Position numbers and translations under genes: made by a program. The notes beneath the pieces were generated by a model. It had not been told where the DNA came from and ran no database searches. It saw nothing but the letters and a program-made list of their open reading frames with translations. Positions 54,773 to 64,000 of a stretch of 64,000 bases of DNA are shown here, piece by piece (positions within the stretch are counted from its first letter, which is position 1; each line of letters starts with the position of its first letter). The DNA is from Streptomyces sp. 1-11 (GTDB lineage Bacteria; Actinomycetota; Actinomycetes; Streptomycetales; Streptomycetaceae). The stretch lies in assembly GCF_007176755.1 (NCBI RefSeq), contig NZ_BJTV01000020.1:1-64000 (forward strand), written 5' to 3'.

Positions 54773-57442
54773 TCAGGTCACCGTGCAGCTCCGGTCGCCC
54801 AACTTGAACGACCCCGGCCCGGTATTGCTCCCCGACCAGCTTCCGGTGAACCCGAAGCTCACCGAGGAGCCCGCCGCCACCGTGCCGTTCCAGCCCACGT
54901 TCCTCGCGGTCACCGCCGCGCCCGACTGGGTCCAGCCGGCGTTCCACAGCTGGCCGATCCGCTGGCCGTCCGCGAAGGACCAGGCCAGCGACCAGCCACT
55001 CCAGGAGGAAGGGCCGGTGTTGGCCAGCGTGACGTCCGCCTGGAAGCCGCCCGGCCACTGGTTGGTGACGCGGTAGGCGACCGTGCAGGCGCCGTCGGGC
55101 GGGGGAGTCGTCCCGCCGTCGCCGCCTCCGCCGCCGTCTCCGCCCCCGGGGTCGGAGGTGTCGCCGTAGATCACGCCCCTGCCGTTGGTGGAGACGTACA
55201 CGCGGCCGTACACCCGCGGGTCACCGGTGATCGCCGCACCTGTCCAGCCCCACTGATGGGCGTCGTCGTTGATCCGGGTCCAGCTCGCGCCTTTGTCGGT
55301 GGAGCGGAAGATGCCGCGCACGCCGCCGATCCGCGCGCTGGTGTAGAGCGTCTGGTACGACGCCCCGGCCGCCGCCTTGCCGAAGCCGATGGTGTCGGCC
55401 TGGTCGACGCCGGCCAGCTTGGCGAAGGACGCGCCACCGTCGGTGGAGTGCCACAGCCCGTACGCCCCGTCGCTCGCCCCGCCCGCCAGCCACACGTCCC
55501 CCTTGGCGCCGGGCAGCGCCTTGAACCGCACGCTGTCGCCGCCGGGCAGCCCGGTCGCGGCGGAGGCGGTGAAGGTCGCGCCGCCGTCCCGGCTCACGTA
55601 GAACCTGCCGGACTTGAAGCCGTAGAACGTCTTCGGGTCGGCCCGGTCGGACTCCACGGCCGCGCCCGCCGGGATGCCGCTCGACGCCGACCAGGAAGAC
55701 CCGAATCCCGTCGTGTACTGCACGCCGGCACCGCCCGGGCTCCACACGAACCGGCTCCCGTCGGCGGCCGCCGCCACCGTTCCGCCGCCGCTCACGCCCG
55801 AGGGGTCGGTGCCGGCGAACCAGTTGGCCCCGTTGTCGGTGGAGAAGGCGATGTGCGGACCGGAGTCCAGGTCGCCGACGCGCACCACCGTGTCCGGGTT
55901 TGTCTCGGCGAAGTCCAGGCTGGTGGTCGTGGTGAAGGTGGGGGAGGTGTACATCATCGACGGCACCCTGGTCAGGTCCGTGTGCCGGAAGCCGCCGATG
56001 TCGCCGAGCGCGCTGAAGAGCCGGGCGCCGCCGGAGGGCGGTGCGGCCAGGTCGTTGACCGCCGTCTCCTCCAGACCTCGCACCATCGGCTTCACCGTGA
56101 ACCGGCCGCCGCTGTCCCAGTCGGTCAGGTTCTCGGTGCCGTAGAGGGTGGCGCCGGTGCCGTACATCATCCGGGACGAGTCGAACGGGTCGATCTCCAG
56201 GCTCTCGGTCATCCAGCCCAGCTTCGGCGTCTGTTCGGGCGGGGAGGGGGTGGCGCCGAAGGTCAGCCAGGGCGAGGAGGAGACGTCGATCGTGTAGCGG
56301 TTCGACCGCTCGGGATAGGAGGTGTAGTCCCAGGCCTTGGTCCAAGTCGCGCCGCTGTCCGTGGAGCGGAAGATCTGGGTGTCGGGCCACCAGGAGCTGT
56401 AGGCGGTCGCCATGACCGTGCCGGGGTGCTGCCGGTCGACGGTGAGCCCGCCGAAGCCGTAGTAGGTGTCGGCCTGCGCCACCGGGCTGATGTTCGTCCA
56501 GGTCCCGGTGGCGGTGGCGTACCGCCACAGCTCGCCCTTGCCGCCGTCGTACGGGCCGCCCTTGTCGCTGTAGGCGACGTACAGGTACCCGTTCGCGGCG
56601 TCCAGGACGCCCTTGTGCGGCAGGTAGCCCGTCGGCTGCCCGGCCAACCGCTGCCAGGTGGCGCCCGCGTCCGTCGACCGGTAGACGGCGTTGTCCTTGT
56701 CGGCGACGCCGACGTAGACCGTCTTCGTGGCGCTGCCGGACGTGCCCGTCGACTCGTCGAAGGTGACCCAGGCGATTCCCTGGTTGTCGCTGGCGTAGCC
56801 GCTCGAGTCGGTGGGGTCCTGCTGGTAGTCGCCGGGATTGGGGAAGCTCGTCACCTGCGACCAGGTGGCCCCCGAGTCCGTCGACCGCCACAGGCCCTTG
56901 CCGCTGGGCGCGCCGAGGTAGAGCACGCTGTCCTTGTTCGGGTCGATCGCCAGCCGCTCGCCCATGCCCCGGCCGGGCATGTTGCCGCCCAGCTTGAACG
57001 GCAGGTCCGCCTTCAGCCAGCTCGTCCCCCGGTCCGAGGAGCGCAGCACGGCCCCGTTGCCGGGGTCCCAGTCGTTGGTGTAGGTGCCGACGGCCGCGTA
57101 GACCTTGTCCGGGTTCACGGCGTCCGAGGCCAGGCTGACCACGCCCGTGTGCCCCCAGTCGTCCCAGCCGACCGAGTCCAGCAGCGGGGTCCAGGTCTTC
57201 GTCGACTGCTGCCAGCGGTAGGCGCCGCCGATGTCGGTGCGGGCGTAGACCAGGTTCTTCTCGGACCGGTTGAACACGATCCCCGGGACGAAACCGCCGC
57301 CGTCGATCCGGGCGTTGCTCCAGGTGTAGCTGTCCGCGGCGAGCGCCGGCCGCGGGGTGGCGGCGGCCAGTGCGGGCGGGGTGCCGGCGAGCAGGCCTGC
57401 GGCCAGCGCCAGCACGGCGGTGAGGATGCGGGTTCTGCGCAC
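54773..57442 (-). CDS. Secreted GH74 xyloglucanase with C-terminal CBM2
   Basis: An 889-residue secreted glucanase. Residues 1-28 are a signal peptide (RTRILTAVLALAAGLLAGTP). The GH74 double beta-propeller spans about 35-760 and shows repeated sialidase-type STDSGATW and SSDRGTSW blades and NLVYARTDIGGAYRW. A Gly-rich linker (DPGGGDGGGGGDGGTTPPPD) leads to a C-terminal cellulose-binding CBM2 from CTVAYRVTNQWPGGFQADVT. It cleaves xyloglucan outside the cell. It follows GH48 on the same strand across a hairpin. Confidence 0.92.
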   Translation of the reverse strand: MRRTRILTAVLALAAGLLAGTPPALAAATPRPALAADSYTWSNARIDGGGFVPGIVFNRSEKNLVYARTDIGGAYRWQQSTKTWTPLLDSVGWDDWGHTGVVSLASDAVNPDKVYAAVGTYTNDWDPGNGAVLRSSDRGTSWLKADLPFKLGGNMPGRGMGERLAIDPNKDSVLYLGAPSGKGLWRSTDSGATWSQVTSFPNPGDYQQDPTDSSGYASDNQGIAWVTFDESTGTSGSATKTVYVGVADKDNAVYRSTDAGATWQRLAGQPTGYLPHKGVLDAANGYLYVAYSDKGGPYDGGKGELWRYATATGTWTNISPVAQADTYYGFGGLTVDRQHPGTVMATAYSSWWPDTQIFRSTDSGATWTKAWDYTSYPERSNRYTIDVSSSPWLTFGATPSPPEQTPKLGWMTESLEIDPFDSSRMMYGTGATLYGTENLTDWDSGGRFTVKPMVRGLEETAVNDLAAPPSGGARLFSALGDIGGFRHTDLTRVPSMMYTSPTFTTTTSLDFAETNPDTVVRVGDLDSGPHIAFSTDNGANWFAGTDPSGVSGGGTVAAAADGSRFVWSPGGAGVQYTTGFGSSWSASSGIPAGAAVESDRADPKTFYGFKSGRFYVSRDGGATFTASAATGLPGGDSVRFKALPGAKGDVWLAGGASDGAYGLWHSTDGGASFAKLAGVDQADTIGFGKAAAGASYQTLYTSARIGGVRGIFRSTDKGASWTRINDDAHQWGWTGAAITGDPRVYGRVYVSTNGRGVIYGDTSDPGGGDGGGGGDGGTTPPPDGACTVAYRVTNQWPGGFQADVTLANTGPSSWSGWSLAWSFADGQRIGQLWNAGWTQSGAAVTARNVGWNGTVAAGSSVSFGFTGSWSGSNTGPGSFKLGDRSCTVT

Positions 57443-57491
57443 GGTGGGGGTCCTCTCGCGGGGAGGGGGGTGCAGGACCTGGGTTCATGAC

Positions 57492-57530
57492 GGCCGGGCG
57501 GCCCCCTGTACGGATGGGGACCGCCCGGCC
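57492..57530 (-). terminator. Hairpin between the GH48 and GH74 genes
   Basis: GGCCGGGCGG (57492-57501) and CCGCCCGGCC (57521-57530) pair, with an inner CCCC/GGGG extension. It may end or attenuate the GH48 transcript before GH74. Confidence 0.75.
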
Positions 57531-57584
57531 CGGTGACCCCGTCGCCCTGTGACGGGGTCGTGCACGCGGAGCGTCAGCGGGGAC

Positions 57585-60500
57585 TTATTCGAGCAGCTCC
57601 GCGTACGAGCCCATGGCCAGGGCGATGTCCGCCTCGGCCCAGAAACGGTGGTACGTGAAGACGGGCGCGGCGCCGCCCTTGAGGTAGGCCTCGATCTTCG
57701 ACCAGGCCGGGTCGTTCTTGTAGAAGGAACGGATCGAGGAGAACGTCGAGGACGAGTTGATCGCGTCGCCGTTGGGCATCTTGCCGCTCCAGCCGTTCGG
57801 CACGTACACGCTGTCGCCGAACCTGCTGTAGTCGCTGCGGGTCTCCGGGACGGCGATGCCGAGGCTGTCCTGGTAGTTGCCCCACATGCCGTCCAGCAGC
57901 GCCTTCGCCGTCGTCTTCGCCGCCGTGTCACCGGACTTGGCGGCGTAGTACGTGAGCGTCTTGGCGTACGCGGCGGCCACGCCGACGTCGTCGGTGTAGT
58001 CGGCGACCGTGACGTGCAGTCCGCTGTTGCCGCCGGGGTTCGACGCGTTCCAGGTGTCGGGCTGGCCGCTCCACTGGAGGGTGGAGGGGATCCGGTAGGT
58101 GCCGTCCGGGTTGACCGTGGTCTTGGACAGCGCCCACTTGACCCACTTGTCGAGGACCGCCTTGGCCTTCGCGTCGCCGGTCTGCTGGTAGTACTCGGCG
58201 ACCCGCTCCATCGACCACGCCTGGAAACCGAACCACTGGTTGGACGGCGGGTCGTGGTAGACCGGCTGCCAGTCGTAGTACATCCCGTAGAACGTCGGCG
58301 TGCCCGCCGGCGGGGTGGCGTACCGGCCCTGCCAGGAGTTGGTCGCGCCGCCCGCGATCGCGCCCTCGGACGACTGCAGCCACTGGTAGAACTCCAGCTG
58401 CCGGGTGAGGGACTTGCCCCAGTCGGCCGCGCCCGTAGCCGACTTCGGCTTCAGGTCGGCGTAGTTGCTCAGCGCGTACGCGGCGAGCGGGTTCTGGTAG
58501 CCGCCGTGCACATGGCTGGAGCCGATGCGCCAGGCCCAGCCCGCGCTGGTGTCGGCGGCGCCGCCCCAGGCGTAGTACCAGGACAGCAGGTAGTGCGAGG
58601 CGTCCTTGCCGGTGCCGGCCGCGCAGGCGGACGGGCCGACGCAGTTGCCGATCTTCTTGAAGTACTTGTCGTACATCGCGTACCGCAGGTAGTCGCCCAT
58701 CTTCGCGGCCTTGGCCACGGTCGCGGAGACGTCACCGCCCTTGCCCTGCGCCTTCGCCCACACGTCCGCCCAGTAGGCGGCCTGCACCGCGCGCGCGTCC
58801 GCGTCCGGGGCGTCCGTGTACTTCCACTGCTTGGCGTAGGAGGAGTCGCCGGTGAACAGGTCCAGATAGCCGTTCGCGCCGCCGTACTTGAAGGCGTCGC
58901 AGGTCGGCTGCGGGACCGTCTCCCAGACGGACTCCTGCGGGCCGCGCTGGAAGGTGTTGATGTACGACGGCCCGGTGGCCGTGGGGCCGGCCTCGCACTT
59001 GCCGGGCTCGTCACCGTAGCCGTAGACGTTGTCCACGTCCTGGATCCAGTGCATGCCGTAGACGTCGTCCGTGCCGTAGGCGCTCTTCAGCTCACCGGCG
59101 ATCGGGTCCGGGCCCACCGGGACGCCGGTGTCCAGCTTCGCCGGGTACTCGTTCGGGGTGTCCTGCTCGGGCGCGTACGTGGCCGGCTTCGAGGCGTTGT
59201 AGGCGGAGTTCGTCGGCTGGTCGGCGTGCGTGGGGATCATGTACTTCTCCATGATCTCCCAGGCGCCGTTGAACTTGGACCAGTCGCCGGTCACCTTCCC
59301 GTACATGGCCTGCAGCCAGAGGAGGTAGCTGTACGCCTCGGACGTGGTCTCGTGGCCGTAGTCGGGCGCCTCGACGATCAGCGTCTCCACCGAGTGGTAC
59401 GGGATGCCCTCGGGGGAGAAGTAGCCGTTCGCGGGGTTGGTGATCTTCCCGTAGAGGTCCAGGAACCGGGCGTCGTACGCCTTCGACCCGGCCAGCTCCG
59501 TCACCGTGACGGCCGCCTTGGTGTAGCCGGTCGCCGAGGCGGTGAAGGTGGCGCTGCCGGTGCCCGTGGCGTCGGCGGTGACGGTGACCTTCTGCGCCGT
59601 GCTCCAGTTGGACGGCGTGAAGGTGAGCGAGGAGCCGCCGGTGACGGACAGACCCGTGTTGCCGGCCGTGCGGGCGACGCCCACCGTGACGTTCGCGCTC
59701 GGCTGTGTGGACAGCTTCACGTCGAAGGTGCCGGTCTTGCCCTGCTGGACGCCGAGCTGGGTGGGCGAGGCGACGACCGCGGGTCCCGAGGCGACCGTGA
59801 TGCCGACCGGCGTGGACTCGGCGGACGCGCCGAGGCTGTCGTAGGCCTTCGCCACCAGAGAATGACTGCCCACGGTCAAGCCAGAGGCCGAGAGCGAGAA
59901 CGGCGCGCTGGTGTCCGTGCCCAGCAGCGTGGTGTCGTCGTAGAACTCCACCTTGGCGATCGTCGCGCCGTCGGCCGCCGCCGCGGTCGCCGCGAGCGGC
60001 ACCGCGTCCCCTTGCGAGTAGACCGCGCCCGCGGCGGGGCTGGTCAACACGGTCACCGGCGGCTGGTGCGCGCCGGCGCAGGTCGTGCCGTTGACCGCGA
60101 AGGAGGCGGGCGCCGTGTTGGTACCGCTGTACGTGAACTGGGCGCCCGTGGAGACCGCGGCCCCGGCGGCGATGGTGCCGTTGTACGAGGCGTTCTTCAC
60201 GGTGACCGTCTGACCGGACTGGGACCAGCTGCCGTTCCAGCCGTTGCTCAGCTTCTGGTTGCCCGAGTAGCCGTACGTCAGGGTCCAGCCGTCGATCGCG
60301 GCCGTGCCGCGGTTGGTGATGGTGAGGTCGGCCGTGAAACCGGAGCCCCAGTCGTTGGTCTTGTAGTCGACGCTGCACTGGACGCCCGCCGCGTGCGCCG
60401 TGGTGGCGCCGGTGGCGAGCGTCGTCAGGGGAAGGGCGAGCGCCGCCAGGGCGGCTGTCCACCACCGGCGGGCGGCTCTGCGTCTGCGTCCGGGATCCAT
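57585..60500 (-). CDS. Secreted GH48 cellobiohydrolase with N-terminal CBM2
   Basis: A 971-residue exocellulase. After a signal peptide with an RRRR basic start (WWTAALAALALPLTTLATGA) comes a CBM2 (CSVDYKTNDWGSGFTADLTI, about 41-142), a bacterial Ig-like module (AKVEFYDDTTLLGTDTSAPF, about 147-237), a second beta-module to about 325, and a full GH48 domain (FLDLYGKITNPANGYFSPEG; YMIPTHADQPTNSAYNASKP; SNQWFGFQAWSMERVAEYYQ). GH48 enzymes are processive and release cellobiose from chain reducing ends. A CebR box is 59 nt upstream. Confidence 0.94.
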   Translation of the reverse strand: MDPGRRRRAARRWWTAALAALALPLTTLATGATTAHAAGVQCSVDYKTNDWGSGFTADLTITNRGTAAIDGWTLTYGYSGNQKLSNGWNGSWSQSGQTVTVKNASYNGTIAAGAAVSTGAQFTYSGTNTAPASFAVNGTTCAGAHQPPVTVLTSPAAGAVYSQGDAVPLAATAAAADGATIAKVEFYDDTTLLGTDTSAPFSLSASGLTVGSHSLVAKAYDSLGASAESTPVGITVASGPAVVASPTQLGVQQGKTGTFDVKLSTQPSANVTVGVARTAGNTGLSVTGGSSLTFTPSNWSTAQKVTVTADATGTGSATFTASATGYTKAAVTVTELAGSKAYDARFLDLYGKITNPANGYFSPEGIPYHSVETLIVEAPDYGHETTSEAYSYLLWLQAMYGKVTGDWSKFNGAWEIMEKYMIPTHADQPTNSAYNASKPATYAPEQDTPNEYPAKLDTGVPVGPDPIAGELKSAYGTDDVYGMHWIQDVDNVYGYGDEPGKCEAGPTATGPSYINTFQRGPQESVWETVPQPTCDAFKYGGANGYLDLFTGDSSYAKQWKYTDAPDADARAVQAAYWADVWAKAQGKGGDVSATVAKAAKMGDYLRYAMYDKYFKKIGNCVGPSACAAGTGKDASHYLLSWYYAWGGAADTSAGWAWRIGSSHVHGGYQNPLAAYALSNYADLKPKSATGAADWGKSLTRQLEFYQWLQSSEGAIAGGATNSWQGRYATPPAGTPTFYGMYYDWQPVYHDPPSNQWFGFQAWSMERVAEYYQQTGDAKAKAVLDKWVKWALSKTTVNPDGTYRIPSTLQWSGQPDTWNASNPGGNSGLHVTVADYTDDVGVAAAYAKTLTYYAAKSGDTAAKTTAKALLDGMWGNYQDSLGIAVPETRSDYSRFGDSVYVPNGWSGKMPNGDAINSSSTFSSIRSFYKNDPAWSKIEAYLKGGAAPVFTYHRFWAEADIALAMGSYAELLE

Positions 60501-60558
60501 GGTGCTGGTTCCTCCTTGCGGCTTGCGGCTCGAGGGGGGATGTCAAGGCTTGAACCAG

Positions 60559-60572
60559 TGGGAGCGCTCCCA
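60559..60572. promoter_or_regulatory. CebR operator, perfect
   Basis: TGGGAGCGCTCCCA is the exact 14-bp palindrome bound by the cellobiose-responsive LacI-type repressor CebR in Streptomyces. It lies 59 nt upstream of the GH48 start. Confidence 0.9.
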
Positions 60573-60613
60573 TAGTGAGGACGGCCCCGTGAGCGGTCAA
60601 GGTGCTTGAAGAG

Positions 60614-60627
60614 TCGAAATCATTCGA
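60614..60627. promoter_or_regulatory. TCGAA-N4-TTCGA inverted repeat
   Basis: An inverted repeat in the central cellulase intergenic region, similar in style to the CGAAA/TTTCG repeats seen before some Streptomyces hydrolase genes. Function not known. Confidence 0.35.
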
Positions 60628-60701
60628 CAGGCGTCTCTCGGAAAAATTTCTCAACTCCCCTGTGCAATCACGTCACTTGCCGCTAACTTCCTTCGCACCA
60701 G

Positions 60702-60715
60702 TGGGAGCGGTTCCA
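60702..60715. promoter_or_regulatory. CebR-like operator, imperfect
   Basis: TGGGAGCGGTTCCA differs from the CebR palindrome at two positions. It lies 49 nt upstream of the GH5 start and could control the GH5-GH6 transcript. Confidence 0.75.
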
Positions 60716-60763
60716 TTCAGTCGACGCGCCGGTCACGGCGCGCCAAGCTGCAAGGAGTCGCTC

Positions 60764-62254
60764 ATGCGACACCCCCCGCGTTCAGTACTTTTAGCCGTCG
60801 CCGGGGCGACCGCGCTGCTCGGCGGCGTACTCGTCCCGGTGGTCACGGCTGAGGGAGCAACTCCCGCGTGCACGGTGGAGTACGCCGTCACCAGCCAGTG
60901 GGACAACGGCTTCCAGGGCTCCGTGAAGATCACCAACAACCAGGCCGCGCTGAGTGGTTGGAAGCTCACCTTCGACTTCGCGGCCGGCCAGAAGGTCACC
61001 CAGGGCTGGAACGCGAAGTGGTCCCAGACCGGCACCACGGTGACCGCGTCCAACGAGAGCTGGAACGGCGGCCTCGGCTCCGGCGCGAGCGTCAGCGCCG
61101 GGTTCCTGGCCTCCTGGTCCGGCGGCAACGCCGTACCGGCCGCGTTCAAGCTCAACGGCACCACCTGCAACGTCGACTCCGGACCGACCACACCGCCGCC
61201 GACCGATCCGCCCCCGACCGATCCACCGCCGTCCGACGGCACCGCGCCCGACCTGCACGTCTCGGGCGGCAAGCTGGTGGACGCGGCCGGCCGGACCCGC
61301 AGACTGCTCGGCGTGAACCGCTCCGGAGGCGAGTTCATGTGCGTGCAGGGCTACGGCATCTGGGACGGACCCGTGGACGACGCGGCGATCAAGGCGATCG
61401 CCGACTGGAAGGCGAACGCCGTCCGCATCCCGCTCAACGAGGAGTGCTGGCTGGGACTTTCCAACGTCAAACCCGAGTACGGCGGCACCAACTACATCGA
61501 CGCCGTCAAGGACCTGGTGGCCCGCGTCGAGGCGCACGGCATGACGCCGATCGTCGAGATGCACTGGTCCTACGGCCAGTACACCGGCAACTCGGCCGGC
61601 TGCTCCGACGTGCACGCCACCTGCCAGAAGCCGATGCCCGACATGCGGTACGCCCCGTCCTTCTGGGCATCCGTCGCCAGCACCTTCAAGGACGACAAGG
61701 CGGCCGTGTTCGACCTGTTCAACGAGCCGTACCCGGACCGGGCGACCACCGGCGCCACGGACGCCTGGAAGTGCTGGCGGGACGGCGGCACCTGCCCCGG
61801 CATCTCCTACGAGGTGGCCGGAATGCAGGACCTGGTGGACAGCGTCCGCGGTACCGGCGCGAAGAACGTCGTCATGGCCGGCGGGCTGGCCTACTCCAAC
61901 GACCTCAGCCAGTGGCTGACGTACAGGCCGAACGACCCGGCGGGCAATCTCGCCGCCGCGTACCACGTGTACAACTTCAACACCTGCTCCAGCGAGAGCT
62001 GCTGGAACTCCACCCTCGCCCCGGTCGCGGCCCAGGTGCCGCTGATCGCCGGTGAGGTCGGGGAGAACACCTGCTCGCACGGGTTCACCGACCAGGTCAT
62101 GAAGTGGTTCGACGACCGGAACCTGTCCTACCTCGGCTGGACCTGGAACACCTGGGACTGCTCCTCCGGCCCGTCCCTGATCTCCAGCTACGACGGCACA
62201 CCCACCGCGTACGGCGCCGGCCTGCGCGACCACCTGCGCGCCCTCAACCCGTAG
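60764..62254 (+). CDS. Secreted GH5 endoglucanase with N-terminal CBM2
   Basis: A 496-residue secreted cellulase. A signal peptide (VLLAVAGATALLGGVLVPVV) is followed by CBM2 (CTVEYAVTSQWDNGFQGSVK, about 36-137), a PPPTDPPPTDPPP linker, and a GH5 domain. The acid/base Glu is in VFDLFNEPYPDRAT and the nucleophile Glu in VPLIAGEVGENTC. It cuts internal cellulose bonds. AAGGAG lies 8 nt before ATG 60764. GH6 begins 33 nt after its stop. Confidence 0.93.
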   Translation: MRHPPRSVLLAVAGATALLGGVLVPVVTAEGATPACTVEYAVTSQWDNGFQGSVKITNNQAALSGWKLTFDFAAGQKVTQGWNAKWSQTGTTVTASNESWNGGLGSGASVSAGFLASWSGGNAVPAAFKLNGTTCNVDSGPTTPPPTDPPPTDPPPSDGTAPDLHVSGGKLVDAAGRTRRLLGVNRSGGEFMCVQGYGIWDGPVDDAAIKAIADWKANAVRIPLNEECWLGLSNVKPEYGGTNYIDAVKDLVARVEAHGMTPIVEMHWSYGQYTGNSAGCSDVHATCQKPMPDMRYAPSFWASVASTFKDDKAAVFDLFNEPYPDRATTGATDAWKCWRDGGTCPGISYEVAGMQDLVDSVRGTGAKNVVMAGGLAYSNDLSQWLTYRPNDPAGNLAAAYHVYNFNTCSSESCWNSTLAPVAAQVPLIAGEVGENTCSHGFTDQVMKWFDDRNLSYLGWTWNTWDCSSGPSLISSYDGTPTAYGAGLRDHLRALNP

Positions 62255-62287
62255 ACCCCGACGGACGACAGAAGGAAACCCGCACTC

Positions 62288-64000
62288 ATGAGTCCTACCA
62301 GAACCTCACTGCTCGCCGCCCTGGTGCTGGTCGCCGGTGCCTCCGGGACGGCGCTCGTCGCCGGACCGGCCGGTGCCGCGGCGACCGCCGTTCCCTGCAC
62401 CGTCGCGTACCAGATACAGAACCAGTGGGACACCGGCTTCACCACCAACGTCACCGTCACCAACAACGGCGCCGCCAAGTCGGCCTGGTCGGTGAAGTGG
62501 TCGTACGCCGGCAACCAGAAGGTCACCAGCGCCTGGAACGCGAAGGTCACCCAGAGCGGCGCCGCCGTCACCGCCGCCAACGAGAGCTACAACGGCTCGC
62601 TGGCCAACGGCGGTTCCGTCAGCTTCGGCTTCCAGGGCACCTACAGCGGAACCAACGCCGTGCCCGCCACCTTCACCCTCGACGGCGTCACCTGCAACGT
62701 CGACGGCGGCGGCACCGGCGGCGGCACCGGAGGTGACACCGGAGGCGGAACCGGCGGCGGCACCGGCGGTGACACAGGCGGCGGCACGGGCGGCGGCACC
62801 GGTGGTGACACGGGCGGCGGCACCGGCGGCCGCGTCGACAACCCCTACACCGGGGCCAAGGCGTACGTGAACCCCGAGTGGTCGGCCCACGCGGCCGCCG
62901 AACCGGGCGGCAGCCGCATCTCCAACCAGCCCACCGCCGTGTGGCTCGACCGGATCGCCGCCATCAACGGAGTGAACGGCGGCATGGGCCTGCGCGCCCA
63001 CCTGGACGAGGCACTGAAGCAGAAGGGCTCCGGCGACCTCGTCGTCCAACTGGTCATCTACGACCTGCCGGGCCGTGACTGTTCCGCCCTGGCCTCCAAC
63101 GGCGAACTCGGGCCGAACGACCTCGACAAGTACAAGAGCCAGTACATCGACCCGATCGCCGCCATCCTGTCCGACTCGAAGTACGCCGGCCTGCGGATCG
63201 CCACGGTCATCGAGCCCGACTCGCTGCCCAACCTGGTCACCAACGCGGGTGGCACCGCGGGCAGCACCGACGCCTGCGCGACCATGAAGGCCAACGGCAA
63301 CTACGAGAAGGGCGTCAGCTACGCCCTCGACAAGCTGGGCGCCATCGCGAACGTCTACAACTACATCGACGCCGGCCACCACGCCTGGCTCGGCTGGGAC
63401 TCCAACCTCGGCCCCACCGTCCAGGAGTTCTACAAGGTCGCCACCAGCAACGGCGCCAGCGTGAACGACGTGGCCGGGTTCATCGTCAACACCGCCAACT
63501 ACAGTGCCACCAAGGAGCCGTACTTCAAGGTCACCGACTCGGTGAACGGCCAGACCGTGCGCCAGTCGAAGTGGGTGGACTGGAACCAGTACGTCGACGA
63601 GCAGTCGTTCGCGCAGGCGCTGCGGGACAAGCTGGTCGCGTCCGGGTTCAACTCCGGCCTCGGCATGCTGATCGACACCTCCCGCAACGGCTGGGGCGGC
63701 ACCGCCCGGCCCACCAAGTCCGGCCCGCTGACCTCCGTGGACGACTACGTCAACGGCAGCCGGATCGACCGGCGCATCCACGCCGGCAACTGGTGCAACC
63801 AGAGCGGGGCGGGAATCGGCGAGCGGCCCACCGCGGCGCCGGCCGCCGGCATCGACGCCTACGTCTGGGTCAAGCCGCCGGGGGAGTCCGACGGCGCCAG
63901 CTCCGCCGTCAGCAACGACGAGGGCAAGGGCTTCGACCGCATGTGCGACCCGACGTACGGCGGCAACGCCCGCAACGGCAACAGCCCCTCCGGCGCCCTG
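62288..64000 (+). CDS. Secreted GH6 cellobiohydrolase with N-terminal CBM2 (partial, runs off window)
   Basis: 571 codons without a stop to the window end. A signal peptide (TSLLAALVLVAGASGTALVA) precedes CBM2 (CTVAYQIQNQWDTGFTTNVT, about 37-137), a long GGGTGGDT repeat linker (about 140-178), and the GH6 domain from NPYTGAKAYVNPEWSAHAAA. Catalytic features visible are YDLPGRDCSALASNGEL with the first Asp and TVIEPDSLPNLVTN with the acid Asp. The length and loops fit the Cel6B exocellulase type acting from the non-reducing end. AGAAGGAAA precedes ATG. Confidence 0.93.
   Translation, partial: MSPTRTSLLAALVLVAGASGTALVAGPAGAAATAVPCTVAYQIQNQWDTGFTTNVTVTNNGAAKSAWSVKWSYAGNQKVTSAWNAKVTQSGAAVTAANESYNGSLANGGSVSFGFQGTYSGTNAVPATFTLDGVTCNVDGGGTGGGTGGDTGGGTGGGTGGDTGGGTGGGTGGDTGGGTGGRVDNPYTGAKAYVNPEWSAHAAAEPGGSRISNQPTAVWLDRIAAINGVNGGMGLRAHLDEALKQKGSGDLVVQLVIYDLPGRDCSALASNGELGPNDLDKYKSQYIDPIAAILSDSKYAGLRIATVIEPDSLPNLVTNAGGTAGSTDACATMKANGNYEKGVSYALDKLGAIANVYNYIDAGHHAWLGWDSNLGPTVQEFYKVATSNGASVNDVAGFIVNTANYSATKEPYFKVTDSVNGQTVRQSKWVDWNQYVDEQSFAQALRDKLVASGFNSGLGMLIDTSRNGWGGTARPTKSGPLTSVDDYVNGSRIDRRIHAGNWCNQSGAGIGERPTAAPAAGIDAYVWVKPPGESDGASSAVSNDEGKGFDRMCDPTYGGNARNGNSPSGAL
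62704..62832 (+). repeat. Tandem GGCGGCACCGG-type repeat encoding the GH6 linker
   Basis: Irregular 12- and 24-bp units (GGCGGCACCGG, GGTGACACAGG and variants) encode GGGTGGGTGGDT-like repeats. Linker length is likely variable between strains. Confidence 0.85.

Overview
The window is about 73% G+C with nearly all codons ending in G or C, frequent GTG starts, ATGA-type gene overlaps and long spurious antisense frames. Gene content (a gvpOAFGYZJLSK gas-vesicle operon, Scr1/DUF5753 regulators, CebR-type cellulase operators, an actinobacterial single-module NRPS cluster) points to a Streptomyces chromosome, probably an arm region. No insertion sequence, CRISPR array or prophage was seen.

Layout. 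0.2-5.7 kb: an F420-dependent oxidoreductase, then an overlapping operon of type II NADH dehydrogenase, transketolase and a lone LigD-type polymerase domain. 5.8-11.2 kb: a complete ten-gene gas-vesicle operon with translational coupling at most junctions. 11.2-30 kb: housekeeping and stress-type genes: methyltransferase, PAP2-diacylglycerol kinase fusion, histidine phosphatase, ABC-F ATPase, DJ-1/PfpI protein, pyruvate-oxidase-like TPP enzyme, a secreted (Gly-Gln)n repeat protein, an aminotransferase-fold protein lacking its PLP lysine, two metallo-beta-lactamase-fold hydrolases, DedA, a holin-phosphatase fusion, OsmC and a second-type DnaK.

30.1-50.6 kb: a compact biosynthetic cluster. Isochorismate synthase, isochorismatase and a dehydrogenase make 2,3-dihydroxybenzoate (DHB). 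A DHB-AMP ligase loads it on a free aryl carrier protein, a PltA-like flavin halogenase (frameshifted in this sequence) could chlorinate the tethered aryl group, and one C-A-T NRPS module with an MbtH partner would join it to an amino acid. A proline cis-3-hydroxylase, a membrane O-acyltransferase, a second flavoenzyme, a free thioesterase, an MFS exporter and a cation/proton antiporter complete it. A sigma-region-4-like protein is the likely local regulator. Three things stand out: a 72-nt tRNA-like gene with tRNA-Pro-type acceptor ends beside the proline hydroxylase; a shared box TGRTAGTNTAG at four cluster promoters, at two of which it sits exactly 6 nt before an ATG (leaderless mRNAs); and a bidirectional 34-nt element repeated at two divergent promoters.

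50.7-54.7 kb: two Xre-type regulators, pterin carbinolamine dehydratase, a methyltransferase and a ferritin-like protein. 54.8-64 kb: a cellulose-degradation locus, GH74 and GH48 on the minus strand, diverging from GH5 and GH6 on the plus strand (GH6 runs off the window end), all with CBM2 modules and with two CebR-type operators in the central intergenic region.

Intergenic stretches above 300 bases: only 47628-47959, which holds two inverted repeats and the presumed promoter of the regulator. Bases 1-182 are a C-rich flank in which I see no gene.
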